The notes under the pieces are model-generated. The model saw nothing but the letters and a program-made list of their open reading frames with translations. It did not search any database and was not told the DNA's origin. A DNA stretch of 19,641 nt from JBGPLH01 sp041486365 [NCBI: Thermodesulfobacteriota bacterium] (GTDB lineage: Bacteria > JAUYMQ01): assembly GCA_041486365.1 (NCBI GenBank), contig JBGPLH010000013.1, positions 1 through 19,641 of the forward strand. Direction: 5' to 3'. Both the position numbers and the translations under genes were made by a program. Positions within the stretch are counted from its first letter, which is position 1. Every line of letters starts with the position of its first letter. This document shows positions 15,528 through 19,641 of the stretch, piece after piece.

Positions 15528-16493
15528 ATGATCGACATCTACACGTACAAGCCGGGAGAGGGCCTGCGTCACACAGCCGATGCCGGCGAGCTCGCCAAGC
15601 TCATCGAGGATCGCGAGCGCGTCACGTGGGTGGACCTCGAGGATCCGAACGAGGAGGAGATGGTCCTCCTCGATACCGTCTTCCACTTCCACACGCTCGC
15701 CATCGAGGACTGCATCCACAGCCGCTCGTTTCCCAAGATCGATGTGTTCGAGAGCCATCTGTTCCTCGTCGTTCACGGCATCCTCCTGGACCGTGAGAAG
15801 CGCGATTTCGCCAACTCCCCCGTGAACCTCTTCCTCGGGCGCAACTACCTCGTCACCCAGCATCCCCTGCCGGTTCGGAGCATCCGCTCGACCAAGGCGC
15901 TGCTGGGCAAGTCCGACTCCGTCATCGCCCGCGGCCCCGACTTCCTGATGCACACGATCCTCGATTTCCTCGTGGACAACTACCAGCCGATCCTCGACGA
16001 GATGGACGAGATCATCGACGAGATCGAGCACCGGATCGTGGAGCACCCGGAGCAGGAGGTTCTGCACGATATCCTGAGCTTCAAGCGGACACTCCAGCGG
16101 ATGCGGAGAATCTCCTCGTACCAGAAGGAGATCCTGAACCGGCTGTCGCGGGAGGACTTCGAAGTCATCGACCCGAAGCTTCATATCTATTTCCGGGACG
16201 TGTTCGATCACCTGGTGCGGGTCACGGATCTCGCCGATTCCTACAAGGAGGTGCTCGCGAGCGCGCTCGAGGCGTACCTCACGGTGGTGAGCAACCGGCT
16301 CAACGAGGTGATGAAGGTCCTCACGATCATCTCGACCATCCTGCTCCCCATCGCGACCATCTCCTCGATCCTGGGGATGAACATCGAGTTCCCCTTCCAC
16401 GCGAACGTGCACGCGTTCCGGATCACCGTCGCGGTGATGATCCTCATCGCCATCGGGATGCTCGTCTACTTCCGTCGCCGGCGCTGGTTCTGA
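15528..16493 (+). CDS. corA: CorA-family divalent metal ion transporter
   Basis: Pentameric Mg2+ (or Co2+/Ni2+) channel of the inner membrane, 321 residues, the usual length. The N-terminal cytosolic alpha/beta domain spans about 1-150 (TWVDLEDPNEEEM, HTLAIEDCIHSRSFPKIDVF). The long coiled stalk helices (about 150-262) are acidic, with the run DEMDEIIDEIEHRI. TM1 is about 265-283 (LTIISTILLPIATISSILG) and ends in the signature GMN at 283-285, here GMNIEFPF. TM2 is about 298-315, followed by the basic tail RRRRW. All key features are intact. Lies 15 nt after the aldolase stop and 5 nt before the RimK-like start, so it is in the same operon. Zn2+-exporting ZntB-like activity is possible because GMN alone does not fix the ion. 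Confidence 0.93.
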   Translation: MIDIYTYKPGEGLRHTADAGELAKLIEDRERVTWVDLEDPNEEEMVLLDTVFHFHTLAIEDCIHSRSFPKIDVFESHLFLVVHGILLDREKRDFANSPVNLFLGRNYLVTQHPLPVRSIRSTKALLGKSDSVIARGPDFLMHTILDFLVDNYQPILDEMDEIIDEIEHRIVEHPEQEVLHDILSFKRTLQRMRRISSYQKEILNRLSREDFEVIDPKLHIYFRDVFDHLVRVTDLADSYKEVLASALEAYLTVVSNRLNEVMKVLTIISTILLPIATISSILGMNIEFPFHANVHAFRITVAVMILIAIGMLVYFRRRRWF

Positions 16494-16498
16494 ACGTC

Positions 16499-17446
16499 AT
16501 GCGGATCGTCCTGCTCTCCCGACGGCGCACCCTCTACTCGACCCGCAGGCTGATCGAGGTGGCGGAGGAGATGGGGCACGAGGTCCACGTGATGGACCCG
16601 CTCCGCTGCAACCTCGTTCTCGACCGGAACCGCCCCTCGATGTTTCACGGGAAGGACGAGGTGCGGGACGTGGACGTGGCGCTCCCGCGGATCGGGGCGG
16701 CGATCACCGATTTCGGCCTGGCCGTCGTCAACCACTTCGACATGATGGGCGTGCCCGTCGTGAACAGCGCGACGTCCATCGCGCGCACCCGGGACAAGCT
16801 CCGCTGCCTCCAGCTCCTCACGCGCCACGACATCGACATCCCGCGCACGGTGATGTTCCGCAACCCGGCCCACCTGGCGGGGGCGCTGGAGATGGTCGGG
16901 GGACTGCCGGTGATCCTGAAGCTCCTTCAGGGAACCCAGGGGATCGGCGTCATGATCGCGGAGACGCAGGAATCGGTCGAGTCGGTGATCGAGACGATGT
17001 GGGGGCTCGGGCAGAACATCCTGGTGCAGGAGTTCGTGCGTGAGTCCAAGGGGCGCGACATCCGCGCGCTCGTGGCGGGAGGGCGGGTGATCGCGGCCAT
17101 GCGGCGGAAGGCGCGCGTGGGACAGTTCCGCTCGAACATCCACCGGGGCGGCACGGGCGAGGCGATCGATGTGGATGCCGCCACGGAGCGCGCGGCGGTG
17201 GAGGCCACGCGTGTCATGGGGCTGGAGATCGCGGGGGTCGACCTGCTCGAGTCGAGCCGCGGGCCCAAGGTGATGGAGATCAACTCCTCCCCCGGCTTCG
17301 AGGCGCTCGAGCGGGCGACCCAGAAGGACATCGCGCGAACGATGATCGAGCACACGGTGAACTTCTCACGGCGCGACCGGGCGCGGCGGCGCGCGGAGAG
17401 CGAGGCCGATCTGGACATCGCGGTCGCGCTCCGGGAGAAGCCATGA
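16499..17446 (+). CDS. RimK-like ATP-grasp alpha-L-glutamate ligase
   Basis: ATP-dependent carboxylate-amine ligase, 315 residues. In the family, E. coli RimK adds glutamates to the C-terminus of ribosomal protein S6, and others make related amide links. The N-terminal pre-ATP-grasp domain is about 1-95 (LIEVAEEMGHEVHVMDP, PRIGAAITDFGLAVV, TSIARTRDK). The ATP-grasp part follows: Lys141 in VILKLLQGTQGIGV, LVQEFV (175-180), DIRALVAGG, RSNIHRGG (211-218), VDLLESSRG, and metal ligands in MEINSSPGFE (259-268). A basic C-terminal tail (about 290-315) extends beyond E. coli RimK (300 residues). ATG 16499 begins 5 nt after corA; the stop overlaps the next gene by ATGA. The acceptor is unknown: ribosomal S6 is one option, a small molecule another. 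Confidence 0.88.
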   Translation: MRIVLLSRRRTLYSTRRLIEVAEEMGHEVHVMDPLRCNLVLDRNRPSMFHGKDEVRDVDVALPRIGAAITDFGLAVVNHFDMMGVPVVNSATSIARTRDKLRCLQLLTRHDIDIPRTVMFRNPAHLAGALEMVGGLPVILKLLQGTQGIGVMIAETQESVESVIETMWGLGQNILVQEFVRESKGRDIRALVAGGRVIAAMRRKARVGQFRSNIHRGGTGEAIDVDAATERAAVEATRVMGLEIAGVDLLESSRGPKVMEINSSPGFEALERATQKDIARTMIEHTVNFSRRDRARRRAESEADLDIAVALREKP

Positions 17447-18444
17447 AGCGACTGGAGATCGCGGGCACCGTCGTGCGTCCCGGGGAGACCGTCCCTATCC
17501 ACCTGCCCATCAGCGAGCTGTACACCTCCACGCCCGTCGAGATCCCCATCACCGCCATCCGCGGCGAGGAGGATGGGCCGGTCGTCTTCGTCACAGCGGC
17601 CGTGCACGGCGACGAGATCAACGGCATCGAGATCGTCCGCCGGCTCATCTACGACGTGGACCACGGGCGGATGAGCGGCGCGCTGATCTGCGTGCCGGTG
17701 GTGAACGTCCTCGGTTTCCTCTCGCACTCGCGCTACCTCCCGGACCGGCGCGATCTCAACCGCCATTTCCCGGGCGATCCGCGGGGGCATACGTCGAGCC
17801 GCATCGCGTCGATCTTCTTCAACGAGGTCGTGAAGCAGTGCGACTACGGAATCGATCTTCACACGGCCCCCACGGGGCGCTCCAACACCGCCCACGTCCG
17901 CGCCGACGCGGAGGTGCCGGAGGTGCGCCGCCTGGCCCGGGCCTTCGGATCGAGCATCCTCGTGCACACGAAGGGGCAGATGGGGACCCTGCGCCGCGCC
18001 GCCACGGAATCCGGGATCCCGACGATCACCTTCGAGGCGGGCGAGCCCGCGCGCTTCAACCGCGCCGTGACCATGGAAGGGTTCCGGGGTGTTCTGAACG
18101 TGCTCGTCTCCCTCGGCATGATGAAGGGGGAGATCCGGAAGCCACCGTTCCGGGTGATCGTGAAGGAAACCCTCTGGATCCGCGCCGAGCGCGGCGGGAT
18201 CCTCGATCTCCGTGTGCGCCCCGGGCAGCTCATCTATGAAGGGGACATCATCTCCGTGAACACCAACCCCTTCGGCGCCGAGGTGAACACGATCCGCTCG
18301 CCCGTCACGGGGATGGTGATCGGCACCACGTCGTCGCCCATCGTGAACCCCGGCATGGCGATCTGCCACATCGTGCGCCTCAAGAAGACCCTCGCCACCG
18401 TGGAGCGCGCGTTCGACAAACGCCGAGGCGCTGCAAGAGGCTAG
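17443..18444 (+). CDS. Succinylglutamate desuccinylase/aspartoacylase-family zinc hydrolase
   Basis: Predicted M14-like zinc amidohydrolase that removes an acyl group from an amino acid or amide, 333 residues. Zinc ligands are His55 and Glu58 in VHGDEINGIE and His140 in DLHTA. The substrate-binding RRDLNRHFPG (102-111) is present, and the catalytic Glu is probably Glu198 in TITFEAGEP. The C-terminal 90 residues (about 240-325) form a separate small beta domain (GGILDLRVRPGQLIYEGDII, then RSPVTGMVIG) resembling a biotinyl/lipoyl-like barrel often found in this branch. It differs from canonical AstE, and no arginine-succinyl pathway genes are near. ATG 17443 overlaps the RimK-like stop by four bases (ATGA), so the two are translationally coupled. 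The physiological substrate is not known. Confidence 0.87.
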   Translation: MKRLEIAGTVVRPGETVPIHLPISELYTSTPVEIPITAIRGEEDGPVVFVTAAVHGDEINGIEIVRRLIYDVDHGRMSGALICVPVVNVLGFLSHSRYLPDRRDLNRHFPGDPRGHTSSRIASIFFNEVVKQCDYGIDLHTAPTGRSNTAHVRADAEVPEVRRLARAFGSSILVHTKGQMGTLRRAATESGIPTITFEAGEPARFNRAVTMEGFRGVLNVLVSLGMMKGEIRKPPFRVIVKETLWIRAERGGILDLRVRPGQLIYEGDIISVNTNPFGAEVNTIRSPVTGMVIGTTSSPIVNPGMAICHIVRLKKTLATVERAFDKRRGAARG

Positions 18445-18461
18445 GGTTCGGGGCAGGTGAC

Positions 18462-19641
18462 GTGACGACCGCCGACCTCGCCTGCCACGCCGAATCGATC
18501 TTCCGCGCGGCGCTCTCCGCCGTGGACCCCGGCACCCTTCTGCGCCGCAGGCTCCGCAGGGCGGGGAACCAGCTCATCGTGGGCGGGACGCGGTACGCCC
18601 TCGAGAGCGGCCGCGTTTTCGTTGCCGGCGGCGGGAAGGCCTCCGGGGCCATGGCGGCGGCGCTCGAGGAGATCCTGGGTGACCGGATCGACTCGGGCGT
18701 GGTTTGCGTGAAGGACGGCCACGGGGTACCGACCTCCCGCGTGCGCCTGCGCGAGGCGGGCCACCCGGTCCCCGATGCGCGGGGCGTGGCCGCCGCGGAG
18801 GAGATGCTCGCGCTGGCCCGGGCCATGCGCGAGGGCGATCTCCTGATCGTGCTGCTCTCGGGCGGCGGGTCCGCTCTCCTCACGCTTCCCGCCGACGGCA
18901 TCACCCTCGAGGACAAGCGGCGCGTCACGGATCGCCTGCTCCGCGCGGGCGCCCCCATCGGCGATCTCAACGCGGTGCGCAAGCACCTCTCGCGCATCAA
19001 GGGCGGCCGCCTCGCCCAGGCCGTTCCGGCCGGGCGCGTCCTGACCCTGATCCTCTCCGACGTCGTCGGCGATCGGCTCGACGTGATCGCATCCGGCCCC
19101 ACGGTCCCCGATCCCACGACCTGGGCCGACGCGATGACGATCCTCGACCGCTTCGATCCCGGCGACATCCTCCCCGAAACCGTGAGGCGGGTGATCCGGG
19201 AGGGCGTCGAAGGGCACCGCCCCGAGACTCCCAAGCCGGGCCGGCCCGGCTTCGGCCACGTCGAGAACGTGATCATCGGCAACAATTTCGATGCGCTGCT
19301 GGCCGCCCGCACCGCCGCCGAAGGGCTCGGCTTCCCCGCCCGGATCCTCTCGCCCGCCATCGAGGGCGAGGCCCGGGAAGTGGCCGCCGAGCACGCGCGG
19401 ATGGCGCGGGAGGCGCGGGAGAAGGGCGCGGCGCCCGCCTGCATCCTCTCGGGCGGTGAGACGACGGTCACGGTGCGGGGGAAGGGGAAGGGAGGTCGCA
19501 ACACGGAGTCTGCGCTCGCCTTCGCGATGGCGGCGGAGGGCCTCCCGGACGTGGCCGGCCTCTTCGCGGGCACCGACGGCACGGACGGCCCCACCGACGC
19601 AGCGGGCGCCCTCGCGGACGGCGCCACGGTGGTCCGCGCTC
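18462..19641 (+). CDS. Glycerate 2-kinase (MOFRL/GckA family), 3' end cut by window
   Basis: Phosphorylates D-glycerate, giving 2-phosphoglycerate in this family, and feeds C2/C3 acids into lower glycolysis. 393 residues are visible of about 430-450 expected, and the frame runs off the window. The N-terminal domain (DUF4147, about 7-240) has VAGGGKASGAMA (Lys59), LLSGGGSALL (131-140) and NAVRKHLSRIKGGRLA (170-185), the last close to the substrate site. The MOFRL domain starts about 325: CILSGGETTVTV (327-338), GKGKGGRNTE (340-349), and GTDGTDGPTDAAG (370-382), all typical. The start is GTG 18462, with AGG at 18455-18457 as a rough ribosome-binding site; GTG 18457 is in another frame and quickly stops. 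Lies 17 nt after the deacylase stop, so it probably ends the same operon, which starts with the sugar-phosphate aldolase. Confidence 0.9.
   Translation, partial: MTTADLACHAESIFRAALSAVDPGTLLRRRLRRAGNQLIVGGTRYALESGRVFVAGGGKASGAMAAALEEILGDRIDSGVVCVKDGHGVPTSRVRLREAGHPVPDARGVAAAEEMLALARAMREGDLLIVLLSGGGSALLTLPADGITLEDKRRVTDRLLRAGAPIGDLNAVRKHLSRIKGGRLAQAVPAGRVLTLILSDVVGDRLDVIASGPTVPDPTTWADAMTILDRFDPGDILPETVRRVIREGVEGHRPETPKPGRPGFGHVENVIIGNNFDALLAARTAAEGLGFPARILSPAIEGEAREVAAEHARMAREAREKGAAPACILSGGETTVTVRGKGKGGRNTESALAFAMAAEGLPDVAGLFAGTDGTDGPTDAAGALADGATVVRA

Noticed and set aside
13164-16412. 1082-residue open frame on the minus strand
   Set aside because: It lies antisense to the lipoprotein, aldolase and corA genes, and its composition (Asp/His/Arg/Leu-rich) is that of a codon-bias shadow.
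18380-19627. 415- and 317-residue minus-strand open frames
   Set aside because: The + strand encodes an unmistakable MOFRL-family glycerate kinase here; the minus-strand products have no motifs.

Overview
This window is GC-rich bacterial chromosome, densely packed and almost entirely on the + strand. One gene is on the minus strand (12017-13042), and two genes are cut by the window edges: a pyruvoyl-dependent arginine decarboxylase at the left and a glycerate 2-kinase at the right. The gene content points to a Gram-negative-type envelope: three candidate lipoproteins, an AsmA-like inner-membrane protein, a DegP-like protease, and MreB. The promoters resemble sigma-70 type. The sequence alone does not fix the phylum; an uncultured, GC-rich, Acidobacteriota- or Eisenbacteria-like lineage is only a guess. 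I see no mobile element, prophage, CRISPR array, tRNA or rRNA.

Layout. 1-325: end of the arginine decarboxylase, followed by a good intrinsic terminator (360-401). 461-5677: a PQQ-type beta-propeller lipoprotein that appears to start at AUC, the Mg2+ channel MgtE, an RlmI-type rRNA methyltransferase, then an ACT-domain malic enzyme with its own promoter. 5674-7131: an AsmA-like protein overlapping the malic enzyme stop. 7128-8517: a near-consensus promoter whose -35 box overlaps the AsmA stop, a leader of about 104 nt with two mutually exclusive hairpins, mreB without mreC or mreD after it, and a small LapA-type membrane protein. 8587-9585: a CaCA-family cation exchanger. 9670-12020: a DegP/HtrA protease and a membrane-anchored polysaccharide deacetylase. 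12017-13042 (minus): a lysyl-PG-synthase-like/flippase-like membrane protein, convergent with the deacetylase and sharing a CTAG stop palindrome with it. 13043-13226: a divergent promoter region carrying five copies of a 12-bp tandem repeat. 13227-13949: an unassigned glycine-rich lipoprotein with a 9-C tract. 13966-19641: a promoter, a structured leader, and a tight five-gene run: class II aldolase, CorA, RimK-like ligase, AstE/AspA-like zinc deacylase, glycerate 2-kinase.

How they fit together. Most genes are housekeeping: central carbon metabolism (malic enzyme, aldolase, glycerate kinase), divalent cations (MgtE, CorA, CaCA exchanger) and the cell envelope. No complete undescribed defence or biosynthetic system is evident. 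The items most worth a second look are the mreB leader, the 12-bp repeat array between divergent promoters, the AUC start, and the ligase/deacylase pair embedded in a sugar-phosphate operon.
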